In this document: one piece after another, positions 1 through 6,536 of the stretch
Numbering within the stretch: position 1 is the first letter of the stretch
How the letters are laid out: every line of letters starts with the position of its first letter
Notes under the pieces: generated by a model
Database searches by the model: none
The model's input: the letters and a program-made list of their open reading frames with translations, nothing else
Told to the model about the DNA's origin: nothing
Origin: Nocardioides exalbidus
Lineage (GTDB): Bacteria > Actinomycetota > Actinomycetes > Propionibacteriales > Nocardioidaceae
Length of the DNA stretch: 64,000 nucleotides
Direction of reading: 5' to 3'
NCBI RefSeq assembly: GCF_900105585.1
Contig: NZ_FNRT01000002.1
Coordinates: 2,728,001-2,792,000 of the forward strand
Position numbers and translations under genes: made by a program

Positions 1-1
1 T

Positions 2-1222
2 GCGCCGCTCGACCGGGTCACGGCCGTCTGCCCGCCGCAGCTGGGTGCGGCGGCCGAGGTGCGCTTCGGCAGCACCGGGCTCGGCTCGGGCGACCTCGCG
101 CTGCGGGTCGGTCGTGACGAGGACACCGAGGCGCTCGTCGACGGTGTCGCCTCCCGCGAGGAGCGCCCGCCCGTCGTGGTCAACGGCACCGGCGACCTCG
201 CGCCGGGGCTCGTCGTGTCGCGCTCCGGTGGCGGCTCGGCGACCGGCTGCGAGCAGCCCTCGCCGGAGCGGTGGTTCACCGGCCTGGGCGCCTCCGCGGA
301 GCACTCCTCGACGCTGACGCTGGTGAACCCCGACAAGGGTCCCGCCGTCGCCGACGTGTCCCTCTGGGACGGCACCGGGCTCGTCGACGCCCCCGCCCTG
401 CGCGGCGTCCGCGTCCCGGGCGGCCGCTCGATCTCCTTCGACCTCGCCGACGTCACGCCCAACCGCGACGCCCTCGCCGCTCAGGTGCTGGTCTCGCGTG
501 GCCGCCTCGCCGCGAGCGTGGTCGACACGATCGATCCGCTGGGGCGCGACAAGCCGGTGCGCGAGTGGCTGCCCGGGCAGGCCGCGCCCGCCACGACGTC
601 GTACGTCGTCGGGGTCGGGAGCGCGGCCGCCGACCGCGTGCTGACGCTGGCCAACCCCGGTGACAGCGAGGAGCGGGTCACGATCAGGCTCGTGAGCGGG
701 GAGAGCGAGTTCGCGCCGTCGGGCCTCGAGGAGGTCACCCTGGCGCCGGCCACGGTCACCGAGGTCGACCTGAGCGGCGTGCTGCGCGGCAAGACCCTCG
801 CCGGGGTCCAGGCGCTCCGCCTCGACGCGACGGGTCCCGTCACGGCGAGCCTCCGGACGAGGACGGCCGGCGACCTGGCGCTCGCCGCGGCCGGCTCGAC
901 GGTGACCTCCGAGACCGCCGCCGCGCTGCCGGCGGGCACGAAGAAGCTCGTCGTCACCGGTGCCACCGCGCCCGGCGTCCTGGTCCTGAAGGCGTGGGAC
1001 GCCGACGGCCAGGAGGTCGTCCGCGAGCGCCGGATCGAGGTCGACGCCGGGACGGCGGCGCGTGTGAACCTGCCCGACGACGCCGTGCTGGCGCTGGTCG
1101 AGCTCGAGCGCACGGGCGGGGTCGTCTCCCTGGAGGTCAGCGACCGCGGGCTGTCCTTCCTCCCGCTCACGCAGCTCGAGACCACCAGCCAGGTGCCGGA
1201 CGTCCGCCCGGCGCAGCGCTAG
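2..1222 (+). CDS. DUF5719-like exported/cell-envelope protein, 5'-truncated by window edge
   Basis: The reading frame is open from base 2 to a TAG at 1222, so the true start lies upstream of the window. The 406 visible residues are rich in Val, Ala, Ser and Thr with repeated beta-strand-like stretches and no membrane segment, as expected of the C-terminal part of a surface-exposed beta protein. In Nocardioides-type genomes a DUF5719 protein sits at this position, beside the zincin-like/DUF3499 pair seen next; that synteny is the main basis for the name. Function is unknown; a role in the envelope is inferred only. The downstream gene is convergent with a 6-nt gap. Confidence 0.6.
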   Translation, partial: APLDRVTAVCPPQLGAAAEVRFGSTGLGSGDLALRVGRDEDTEALVDGVASREERPPVVVNGTGDLAPGLVVSRSGGGSATGCEQPSPERWFTGLGASAEHSSTLTLVNPDKGPAVADVSLWDGTGLVDAPALRGVRVPGGRSISFDLADVTPNRDALAAQVLVSRGRLAASVVDTIDPLGRDKPVREWLPGQAAPATTSYVVGVGSAAADRVLTLANPGDSEERVTIRLVSGESEFAPSGLEEVTLAPATVTEVDLSGVLRGKTLAGVQALRLDATGPVTASLRTRTAGDLALAAAGSTVTSETAAALPAGTKKLVVTGATAPGVLVLKAWDADGQEVVRERRIEVDAGTAARVNLPDDAVLALVELERTGGVVSLEVSDRGLSFLPLTQLETTSQVPDVRPAQR

Positions 1223-1228
1223 ACGGGC

Positions 1229-1690
1229 TCAGTCCTCGTAGCGCTCGTCGACCTGGCCGGGCGTGAGGTTCAGCAGCTCGGCGATCTGCTCGACGACGAC
1301 GGTGTGCACCATCGCCTCGAGCTCGTCGCGGCCGCTGGCCCGGTGCTCGATCGGCCGGCGGAAGAGCACCAGCCGGGTCGGTGACTGGCCCTTGCCGCGC
1401 ACCAGCGAGGAGAGCGGGACGGTGTCGTCGCCCCAGTCGTCGGGCAGCATCGGCGCGTCCTCGACGGCGTACTCCACCAGGCCAAGGTGGCGCTGCCAGC
1501 GCTCGTCGAGCGGTGTGACGACGTCGAGCACCAGCTGGTCGAACCGCTGCCGCGGGGTGCGCAGCGCCGGGGTGCCGGGCCGGTCGGGCAGGACACCGGG
1601 GCCTCGCATGCCGCGGCCCCGTCGGTCACGCGTCCGACGCACCTCCCCACCGACGTCGCCACCCACGTCACCCGTCACGCCATCTCCCAC
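1229..1690 (-). CDS. Zincin-like metallopeptidase-family protein with degenerate active site
   Basis: 153 residues. The C-terminal half resembles the small zincin-like 'metallopeptidase family' proteins (PF06262 type) found beside DUF3499 in actinobacteria, the neighbour here on the opposite strand. Where active members have HExxH, this protein has H129 followed by V133-E134-Q-I-A137, so Glu is kept but both zinc-binding His of the motif are missing; hydrolytic activity is doubtful. The N-terminal 30 residues are Gly/Arg-rich and probably disordered. The GTG start at 1690 is preferred because a TAGGCT box lies 6 nt upstream on this strand. Later in-frame starts exist near the Met-Arg-Gly segment. 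Confidence 0.65.
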   Translation of the reverse strand: MGDGVTGDVGGDVGGEVRRTRDRRGRGMRGPGVLPDRPGTPALRTPRQRFDQLVLDVVTPLDERWQRHLGLVEYAVEDAPMLPDDWGDDTVPLSSLVRGKGQSPTRLVLFRRPIEHRASGRDELEAMVHTVVVEQIAELLNLTPGQVDERYED

Positions 1691-1696
1691 GCCGCG

Positions 1697-1702
1697 AGCC
1701 TA
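1697..1702 (-). promoter_or_regulatory. -10 box (TAGGCT) of probable leaderless gene 1229-1690
   Basis: On the minus strand TAGGCT is followed by 6 nt and then the GTG start, with no Shine-Dalgarno sequence. This spacing places the transcript 5' end at or next to the start codon. Confidence 0.5.
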
Positions 1703-1726
1703 AGGGCCGCAGGTGCATCCGCCGGG

Positions 1727-1732
1727 TAGCGT
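1727..1732 (+). promoter_or_regulatory. -10 box (TAGCGT) of probable leaderless DUF3499 gene
   Basis: TAGCGT, then 7 nt, then GTG at 1740. No ribosome binding site is visible. It decides the start of the DUF3499 gene. Confidence 0.5.
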
Positions 1733-1739
1733 CGGCGTC

Positions 1740-2102
1740 GTGAGTCTTGCCCGTCGGTGTTCGCGCACGGCGTGTGGCCGTCCGGCGGTCAACACGCTCA
1801 CCTATGTCTACGCCGACCAGACCGCTGTCCTGGGTCCGCTCGCGACCTACGCCGAGCCGCACGCGTACGACCTCTGCGACGTGCACAGCGAGCGGCTGTC
1901 CGCGCCGCGCGGCTGGGAGGTGATCCGGCTCGCGTCCGACCGGCAGGCTCCCGGACCGAGCAGCGACGACCTGCTCGCGCTCGCCGACGCCGTGCGCGAG
2001 GCGGCACGTCCGGCCCCGTCCCCGGCGCCGCTGCACTCCACCGACGACGCGACGCGCGGCGCCAAGCGGGGGCACCTGCGGGTGCTCACGTCCACCGACT
2101 GA
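1740..2102 (+). CDS. DUF3499 family protein
   Basis: 120 residues from GTG 1740. The N-terminus has Cys7-x4-Cys12 and, 33 residues on, Cys46-x2-His49 within a segment (YDLCDVH) typical of DUF3499; together these could form a single zinc site. The C-terminal third is Ala/Pro-rich and probably flexible. The family is restricted to actinobacteria, lies next to whiB2/manB-type loci and has no assigned biochemical function. The start is set by the -10 box 7 nt upstream; an in-frame ATG-like start at 1713 would lie upstream of the promoter and is rejected. It is divergent from the zincin-like gene and followed by the Trm112-like gene. Confidence 0.8.
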   Translation: MSLARRCSRTACGRPAVNTLTYVYADQTAVLGPLATYAEPHAYDLCDVHSERLSAPRGWEVIRLASDRQAPGPSSDDLLALADAVREAARPAPSPAPLHSTDDATRGAKRGHLRVLTSTD

Positions 2103-2111
2103 CGTCCCCTC

Positions 2112-2117
2112 TAGGAT
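2112..2117 (+). promoter_or_regulatory. -10 box (TAGGAT) of probable leaderless Trm112-like gene
   Basis: TAGGAT, 7 nt, then GTG at 2125, with no Shine-Dalgarno sequence. It overlaps the end of the DUF3499 intergenic gap. Confidence 0.5.
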
Positions 2118-2124
2118 CATCGGC

Positions 2125-2295
2125 GTGAACATCGACGCGCAGCTGCTGAGCATCATCGTCTGCCCGGCCTGCCACGGTGAGCTGGTCGCCGACACCGGCG
2201 CCGAGGAGCTGGTGTGCCAGGGGTGCGGCAACGCCTACCCGGTGCGCGACGACATCCCCGTGCTGCTGGTCGACGAGGCCCGCAAGCCCGCCTGA
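2125..2295 (+). CDS. Trm112 family zinc-ribbon protein
   Basis: A 56-residue gene. Two CxxC pairs (Cys13/Cys16 and Cys31/Cys34) form a zinc ribbon, followed by the characteristic tail with Tyr-Pro-Val and Asp-Asp-Ile-Pro-Val-Leu-Leu. Trm112/YcaR-type proteins are small partners or regulators of methyltransferases and other enzymes; in this actinobacterial locus the family lies next to the PGI/SIS gene of mannose metabolism, as here. The partner is unknown. Its TGA stop is the first TGA of a 9-bp tandem repeat. Confidence 0.85.
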   Translation: MNIDAQLLSIIVCPACHGELVADTGAEELVCQGCGNAYPVRDDIPVLLVDEARKPA

Positions 2296-2325
2296 CAGCC
2301 CTGACAGCCCTGACAGCCCTGACAG
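2292..2325 (+). repeat. 9-bp tandem repeat (CTGACAGCC, 3.8 copies)
   Basis: Nearly four head-to-tail copies of CTGACAGCC run from the Trm112 stop codon to the ribosome binding site (AGGAGG, 2324-2329) of the next gene. Because the unit is 9 bp, every copy presents a TGA in the Trm112 frame at 2293, 2302, 2311 and 2320. It looks like a slipped-strand expansion around the stop codon. Confidence 0.9.
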
Positions 2326-2335
2326 GAGGCCGGTC

Positions 2336-3364
2336 GTGACCTGGTTCGACGAGGCCCGGCTCGACGACGCCGGCGTGCTCGAGACCGCTGACCTGCGGCT
2401 GCGCACGCTCGCCGAGAGCGGTGCGCGCGTACGACGTGAGGCGCACGAGGCGGCCACCGCGACCGCCGAGCTGATCGCCGCCGGTCGCGACGGCGAGCGT
2501 CCCCGTGCGGTGATCGCCGCCGGCCCCGACTCACGGCTGCTGCGCGCGGTGCTCGAGCCCTGGTGCCCGGTGCCGTTCGTGGCGTGGCCCAACCCCGGCC
2601 TGCCGGGCTGGGCGGGGTCGCTCGACCTGGTCGTGATGCTGGCGCCCGAAGGGAATGACCACGGCTCCGCGTCGGCGGTCGCCGAGGCCGTGCGCCGCGG
2701 GTGCCAGGTCGTCGTCGCGTGTCCCGAGCGGTCGCTGGTCGGCGAGCACGCCCAGGGTCGCCACGTCACCGTGCTGCCGACCGTCACCGGCGACCAGCTC
2801 GCGACCGCCGTGGTGATGCTCGACTACCTCGCCCACGTCCACCTCGGCCCCCGCGCCGACGCGGCGTCGGTCGCGGCGTCGCTCGACGACGTCGCGACCA
2901 GCTGCTCCCCGCACCGCGACCTCGCGGTCAACCCGGCGAAGATGCTGGCCATCGCGATGGCCGACACCAACCCGCTGGTGTGGGGCGGGTCCGTCCTCGC
3001 CGCCCGCGCGGCCCGCCGGCTGGCCGAGTCGCTGCGCCGCACCAGCGGCCGCTCGGCCATCGCCGGCGACGCCGAGCACCTCCTCCCGGTCATCGAGGCC
3101 ACGAAGCCGCAGGACGTCTTCGCCGATCCCTTCGCCGAGGAGCCCGCCGACCTCCGGCCGCTGCTGCTGATCCTGGACGACCGCTCCGACGACCCGGCCG
3201 TGCGCGAGCAGACCGGCACGCTCCTGGCCGCGGCGGCACGTCACGGCGTCCGCGTCGAGACCGTCGACACCGATGCCGACGCCGAGGTGGCGCGCTACGC
3301 CTCGTTGCTGCTCACCGGGACCTACGCCGCGGAGTACCTCCGCGTCGGGCTCGTCGACGACTGA
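2336..3364 (+). CDS. SIS / bacterial phosphoglucose-phosphomannose isomerase-like protein
   Basis: 342 residues. The body has the two Rossmann-like lobes of a SIS sugar isomerase: a sugar-phosphate-binding lobe with hydrophobic strands near residues 60-140 and a C-terminal segment like the bact-PGI_C family (NPAKMLAIAMADTNPLVWG near 200). It corresponds by position to mycobacterial Rv3256c, between Trm112-like and mannose genes. The likely role is hexose-6-phosphate isomerisation or sugar-phosphate binding for GDP-mannose supply, but the catalytic residues were not verified. GTG 2336 is chosen because AGGAGG lies 6 nt upstream; the frame stays open further 5' only because it runs through Trm112 out of frame. 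Confidence 0.75.
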   Translation: MTWFDEARLDDAGVLETADLRLRTLAESGARVRREAHEAATATAELIAAGRDGERPRAVIAAGPDSRLLRAVLEPWCPVPFVAWPNPGLPGWAGSLDLVVMLAPEGNDHGSASAVAEAVRRGCQVVVACPERSLVGEHAQGRHVTVLPTVTGDQLATAVVMLDYLAHVHLGPRADAASVAASLDDVATSCSPHRDLAVNPAKMLAIAMADTNPLVWGGSVLAARAARRLAESLRRTSGRSAIAGDAEHLLPVIEATKPQDVFADPFAEEPADLRPLLLILDDRSDDPAVREQTGTLLAAAARHGVRVETVDTDADAEVARYASLLLTGTYAAEYLRVGLVDD

Positions 3365-3482
3365 CCCGGACGGCCGGCCGGTCACCCCGAGGGGTGCGAC
3401 TACCCGGTTCCGGGAAGGGTGGGGCCCGTGTGGCGCGGGTAGGACGTGGGGGACGCATCACCCACACGATCCAGGAGATCCC

Positions 3483-4085
3483 ATGAAGCGCACCTCCCTG
3501 TCCCTCGCCGCCGGTATCGCCACCGCCGTCATGCTCGTCTCCGCGCCGGCTGCGCAGGCCGCCGTCAGCGCGAAGGACGTCCCCAGCCAGGCCGACATCA
3601 CCAAGGCGTTCCCCGAGCTGGCCGGCGGCACCTTCAGCACCGACAAGACCAAGCAGGTCGCCGTCCCGCCGAAGAGCTGCGGCGGCACCGCCGGCCTGCA
3701 GAAGGCCAAGTCGGGCTCCACCACGACCGGCGTCTCCACGACCGGCACCAGCGTCGTCGTCGCCGGCGTCGCCGAGGTGAAGTCCGCTGCGCAGGCCAAG
3801 TCCTACCTGGCGGCCTACAAGAAGTACGTGAAGAAGTGCGGCACCTTCACCGAGCCCACCACGGGTGCCACCGTCACCGCGAAGCTCGGCAAGTCGTTCA
3901 AGCTCGGCGACTCCTCGCTCACGGTCGTGCAGGAGACGACGTTCTCCGGCGTGGTGAGCTACTCCACCAGCGTGCTGACCATCGTGGGCAAGCGCCTCGG
4001 CACGATCGCCGTCGTCGACGACGCGCCGGTCGCGACCTCGAGCGTGAAGAAGCTCGCGAAGGTGGCCGCCAAGAAGATGAAGTGA
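3483..4085 (+). CDS. Secreted protein of unknown function
   Basis: 200 residues with a clear signal peptide (KR, then a hydrophobic core, then cleavage after A-Q-A near residue 26). The mature part has two Cys (in KSCGG and KKCGTF) that could form one disulfide, and is Lys/Thr/Val-rich. The layout weakly recalls PknH-type extracellular sensor domains, but I cannot assign it. AGGAG (3473-3477) precedes ATG 3483. It stands alone, about 120 nt after the SIS gene, and is convergent with the GNAT gene. Confidence 0.8.
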   Translation: MKRTSLSLAAGIATAVMLVSAPAAQAAVSAKDVPSQADITKAFPELAGGTFSTDKTKQVAVPPKSCGGTAGLQKAKSGSTTTGVSTTGTSVVVAGVAEVKSAAQAKSYLAAYKKYVKKCGTFTEPTTGATVTAKLGKSFKLGDSSLTVVQETTFSGVVSYSTSVLTIVGKRLGTIAVVDDAPVATSSVKKLAKVAAKKMK

Positions 4086-4092
4086 CGCCGCG

Positions 4093-4599
4093 TCACGTCG
4101 ACTTCTGCAGCACCATCCCGAACACCAGGGCGTCCGCCCCGTGGACGTACGCCGTCCGCTCGACCTCCATGCCGAGGTGGCGGGCGACGCCCTGGGACGG
4201 GGTGTTCTCGGGGCGGATCAGCGCCACGAGGTGATCCACGCCGTGGGCGGCCGCGCAGTCACGCACTGCGCGCGCCGCCTCGGTGGCGTACCCACGGCCA
4301 CGCAGCCCCGGCACCACGTGGTAGCCGACCTCGACGTGGGGCGTGCCCTCCACGTCCTGCACCGTCAGGCCGCAGTCGCCCACGAACTCGCCGGCGTGGG
4401 TCTCGACGACCCAGAGCCCGAAGTCGTGCTCGGCGTAGTTGCGCTGCTGCCACTCGATCCACCGGATCGCGTCGTCGCGACCGCGTTGCGGGCGGTCGAA
4501 GGGCACGGGGTCGGGAGCCGCCAGCACGGCGGTCATGTCGTCGAGGTCGGACATCGCCATGCGACGCAGTCGCAGGCGCTCGGTCGGGTCTGGCAGCAC
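4093..4599 (-). CDS. GNAT family N-acetyltransferase (RimJ/RimL type)
   Basis: 168 residues. The fold order fits RimJ/RimL-type GNATs: N-terminal LRLRRM strand, FVGDCGL strand, VEVGYHVVPGLRGRGYATEA with the acetyl-CoA pyrophosphate loop (R-G-R-G-Y-A), and a C-terminal N-T-P-S-x-x-V-A-R-H-L-G-M segment. The acceptor is unknown. GTG 4599 is favoured because TAGGTT lies 6 nt upstream. It follows the SnoaL-like gene by a few bases on the same strand. Confidence 0.85.
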   Translation of the reverse strand: MLPDPTERLRLRRMAMSDLDDMTAVLAAPDPVPFDRPQRGRDDAIRWIEWQQRNYAEHDFGLWVVETHAGEFVGDCGLTVQDVEGTPHVEVGYHVVPGLRGRGYATEAARAVRDCAAAHGVDHLVALIRPENTPSQGVARHLGMEVERTAYVHGADALVFGMVLQKST

Positions 4600-4603
4600 G
4601 TGC

Positions 4604-4975
4604 TCAACCTAGGCGCGTCCCCTCCGGGGCCTCTTGGCCGACGTCGGCCCAGACCTCGACGAGCTCGCTGACCAGGCCGTCGCGCACGGTCGCGAAGCTG
4701 GCGACCGCGAAGACCAGCTCCTCGCCGCCGTCGCCGCGCCCGATGACCCGCGCACGCAGCACGGCCCGGTCACCGCCGGCCACGAGGTCCTCGAGGTGCA
4801 TCCGCTCGAAGCCGGGGTAGTCGGCGTTGAACGCGACCCACGCGTCCTTGCCGAACTCCTCGTCCGTGTGGACGAGGCGGCACGTGAAGTCTTCGTGGAG
4901 CAGGGCCGGCAGACCGTCCCAGTCGTGGGCGTCGATGACCTCCGCGAGGCGGGTGAGCACGGCTGCTGCGTCCAT
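4604..4975 (-). CDS. SnoaL/NTF2-like protein
   Basis: 123 residues with the cone-shaped NTF2/SnoaL pattern: N-terminal helices (VLTRLAEVIDAHDWDGL), the 'LLHEDFTCR' strand, a central variable loop, then beta strands rich in Val/Ala/Arg ending in an acidic segment. Such proteins are small isomerases, hydrolases or binding modules; substrate unknown. A CAGACT box lies 6 nt upstream of the ATG, so it may be leaderless. It ends 4 nt before the start of the GNAT gene. Confidence 0.75.
   Translation of the reverse strand: MDAAAVLTRLAEVIDAHDWDGLPALLHEDFTCRLVHTDEEFGKDAWVAFNADYPGFERMHLEDLVAGGDRAVLRARVIGRGDGGEELVFAVASFATVRDGLVSELVEVWADVGQEAPEGTRLG
4606..4611 (-). promoter_or_regulatory. -10 box (TAGGTT) of GNAT gene 4093-4599
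   Basis: TAGGTT on the minus strand, 6 nt before GTG 4599, overlapping the stop codon of the SnoaL-like gene. It supports an internal leaderless promoter. Confidence 0.4.
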
Positions 4976-5014
4976 GCGGCCAGTCTGGCGCGCCGGTCCG
5001 ACAACGGCACTCGG

Positions 5015-5122
5015 TCAGGTCTGCAGGCAGAACTCGTTGCTCTCGGGGTCGGCCATGGCCACGAGGTCCCGGTGCTCCTCGGCGAGCACGGTCGCGCCGA
5101 GCCGGACCAGACGGTCCATCAT
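5015..5122 (-). pseudogene. C-terminal remnant of a VOC/glyoxalase-fold gene
   Basis: A 35-codon frame whose product reads as the last beta-alpha-beta unit of a VOC protein: R-L-V-R-L-G-A-T-V-L then D-L-V-A-M-A-D-P-E-S-N-E-F-C-L-Q. The metal-ligand Glu of the N-E-F-C motif is present but three quarters of a normal 110-130 residue domain is missing. Its ATG overlaps the stop of the cis-prenyltransferase gene as ATGA, so it could be translated by coupling even as a fragment. Most simply it is what is left after a deletion joined it to the upstream gene. Confidence 0.7.
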
Positions 5123-5829
5123 GCTGCGCCCCCTGCGGGTGGGTGGGCCGCGGCGTACTGGGCCAGGGCGAGGTCGAGGTCGGCCGCGTCGAAGTCCGGC
5201 CAGAGCTTCGGGCTGACGTGGATCTCGGCGTGCGCCGTCTGCCAGGGGAAGAACCCCGAGAGGCGCTGCTCGCCGCTGGTGCGGATCACGAGATCGATCT
5301 CCTTCACCGGCCCGCCGGCGAGGTGGTCGGTGATCACGTCCGGGTCGAGCTCACCCGTCGTGGTGGCGCCGGCCAGGACCGCCGCCCGGATCCCGGCGAC
5401 GATGTCGCCGCGACCGTCGTACCCGATCGCCAGCGTCACGTGCGCGTCGCGACCAGCGGTGGAGCGCTCGGCCCGGCGCAATGCGCTCGCGACCGCGTCG
5501 GGCAGGAGCGAGGTGTCGCCGCTGACGTGCAGCGCCCAGTGCTCCGTGCGCTCGACGATGGCCGGGAGCACCTCGCGGACGAGCTCGAACAGGAATCCGA
5601 CCTCGGTCCCCGAGCGCTTCCGGATGTTGTCGGCGGAGAGGACGTAGACCGTGAGGTGCTCGATGCCTCGTGCCTCGCACCAGCCGAGCAGGTCCTCGAC
5701 GTGGTCGGCGCCCCGCCGGTGCCCGTCGCTCGCGTTCGCCAGCCCGGCTCGCCGCGCCCAGCGTCGGTTGCCGTCCATCACCACGCCGACGTGGGTGGGC
5801 ATCGTGGTCGTGCCCGCGGTCCTGGTCAC
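5119..5829 (-). CDS. uppS: Isoprenyl (cis-prenyl) diphosphate synthase, UppS family
   Basis: About 236 residues. Family hallmarks: HVGVVMDGNRRWAR with catalytic Asp19 (residue numbers from GTG 5829), G-H-R-R-G-A, Y-V-L-S-A-D-N, and the C-terminal IRTSGEQRLSGFFPWQ / AEIHV segment that binds IPP and Mg. The enzyme condenses IPP with an allylic diphosphate to a cis-polyprenyl diphosphate. The usual 'SNFLLWQ' is here SGFFPWQ, so it may be a second, shorter-chain or specialised paralogue. ATG 5802 is an alternative start; a possible -10 (CAGGAT) lies 6 nt before GTG 5829. Downstream it overlaps the VOC remnant by 4 bp. Confidence 0.85.
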   Translation of the reverse strand: MTRTAGTTTMPTHVGVVMDGNRRWARRAGLANASDGHRRGADHVEDLLGWCEARGIEHLTVYVLSADNIRKRSGTEVGFLFELVREVLPAIVERTEHWALHVSGDTSLLPDAVASALRRAERSTAGRDAHVTLAIGYDGRGDIVAGIRAAVLAGATTTGELDPDVITDHLAGGPVKEIDLVIRTSGEQRLSGFFPWQTAHAEIHVSPKLWPDFDAADLDLALAQYAAAHPPAGGAA

Positions 5830-5880
5830 GAGGCCATCCTGACCACAGGGGCTACCGTCGCTCAAGAGATCGGAGCTGAC

Positions 5881-6480
5881 ATGGCACGGGAGCTGCAGAA
5901 TCGGGTCGTCGACCTCATCGAGGAAGTCACGGGTACGACGCTGGAGCGCGAGGTCGCGCCGACGTGGTTGATGCGTCCCGGGGCAGCGGAGTGCGGAGCT
6001 GTCTGGCCGGTGATCCGGGCCATCTACTCCGACCTCACCGATGGAGCAGTGCTGCCTGATGTGATGCCGGCCCGAGAACGCCGGAGCATCGATGGCGTGC
6101 TGACCGCGGACGACGGAGCGAGTCGCATCGTCGAGATCGACGAGGCCCCACACTTCACACCTCCCCGGGCAAGGACCTTTGCTCACTACCCGTCCGCCAC
6201 CCGAACGGCCTTCGAGCAATCCGCCTGGGCCGAGGGCTCATCTCGGGGGACGAGGATGAGGGGCGGGGGATTCGGAAGGCCGACGCCACCGTTGTTCCCG
6301 GAGGCCGGAGGGAGACACCTGCAACGCGCCTTTCGCGACAGCCTGGCCGACCTGCTTCCGTCCGAGCACGGATGGTTGCCGACCTTGCGAGTGGGCGACT
6401 TCGAGGTGAAGGAGTGGCTGTTCGATCCAGACGCAGAGGCCAGGATGGCTCAGTTGCTTGAGACCAAGGGGATTCACTGA
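5881..6480 (+). CDS. Hypothetical protein, possibly a PD-(D/E)xK-like nuclease fold
   Basis: 199 residues, soluble, no signal peptide. I do not recognise a named family. The centre reads S-I-D71-G-V-L then R-I-V-E85-I-D87-E88-A-P-H-F, an acidic cluster on a predicted beta strand followed by a helix with Arg and His, which is the sort of pattern seen in restriction-endonuclease-like folds (compare 'VEIDE..HF' in Vsr-like proteins). This is inference only; binding or other functions are equally possible. The C-terminus carries V-G-D-F-E-V-K-E-W, another acidic/Lys strand. ATG 5881 is preceded by a weak GGAG. It is divergent from uppS and convergent with DUF222/HNH gene 1. Confidence 0.6.
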   Translation: MARELQNRVVDLIEEVTGTTLEREVAPTWLMRPGAAECGAVWPVIRAIYSDLTDGAVLPDVMPARERRSIDGVLTADDGASRIVEIDEAPHFTPPRARTFAHYPSATRTAFEQSAWAEGSSRGTRMRGGGFGRPTPPLFPEAGGRHLQRAFRDSLADLLPSEHGWLPTLRVGDFEVKEWLFDPDAEARMAQLLETKGIH

Positions 6481-6497
6481 CACCGCGCGTGCCTGTG

Positions 6498-6525
6498 ACC
6501 CCGCCGTCGTGGTGACCGGCGGGGT
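6498..6525. terminator. Hairpin between convergent genes
   Basis: A perfect 9-bp stem (ACCCCGCCG / CGGCGGGGT) with a 10-nt loop in the 56-nt gap between two convergent genes. No T-run; it probably acts on both strands. Confidence 0.55.
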
Positions 6526-6536
6526 GCAGGGCGGTG

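Noticed and set aside
2177..2335. Longer SIS protein starting inside the Trm112 gene
   Set aside because: The extension reads Trm112 out of frame and through the tandem repeat; AGGAGG favours 2336.
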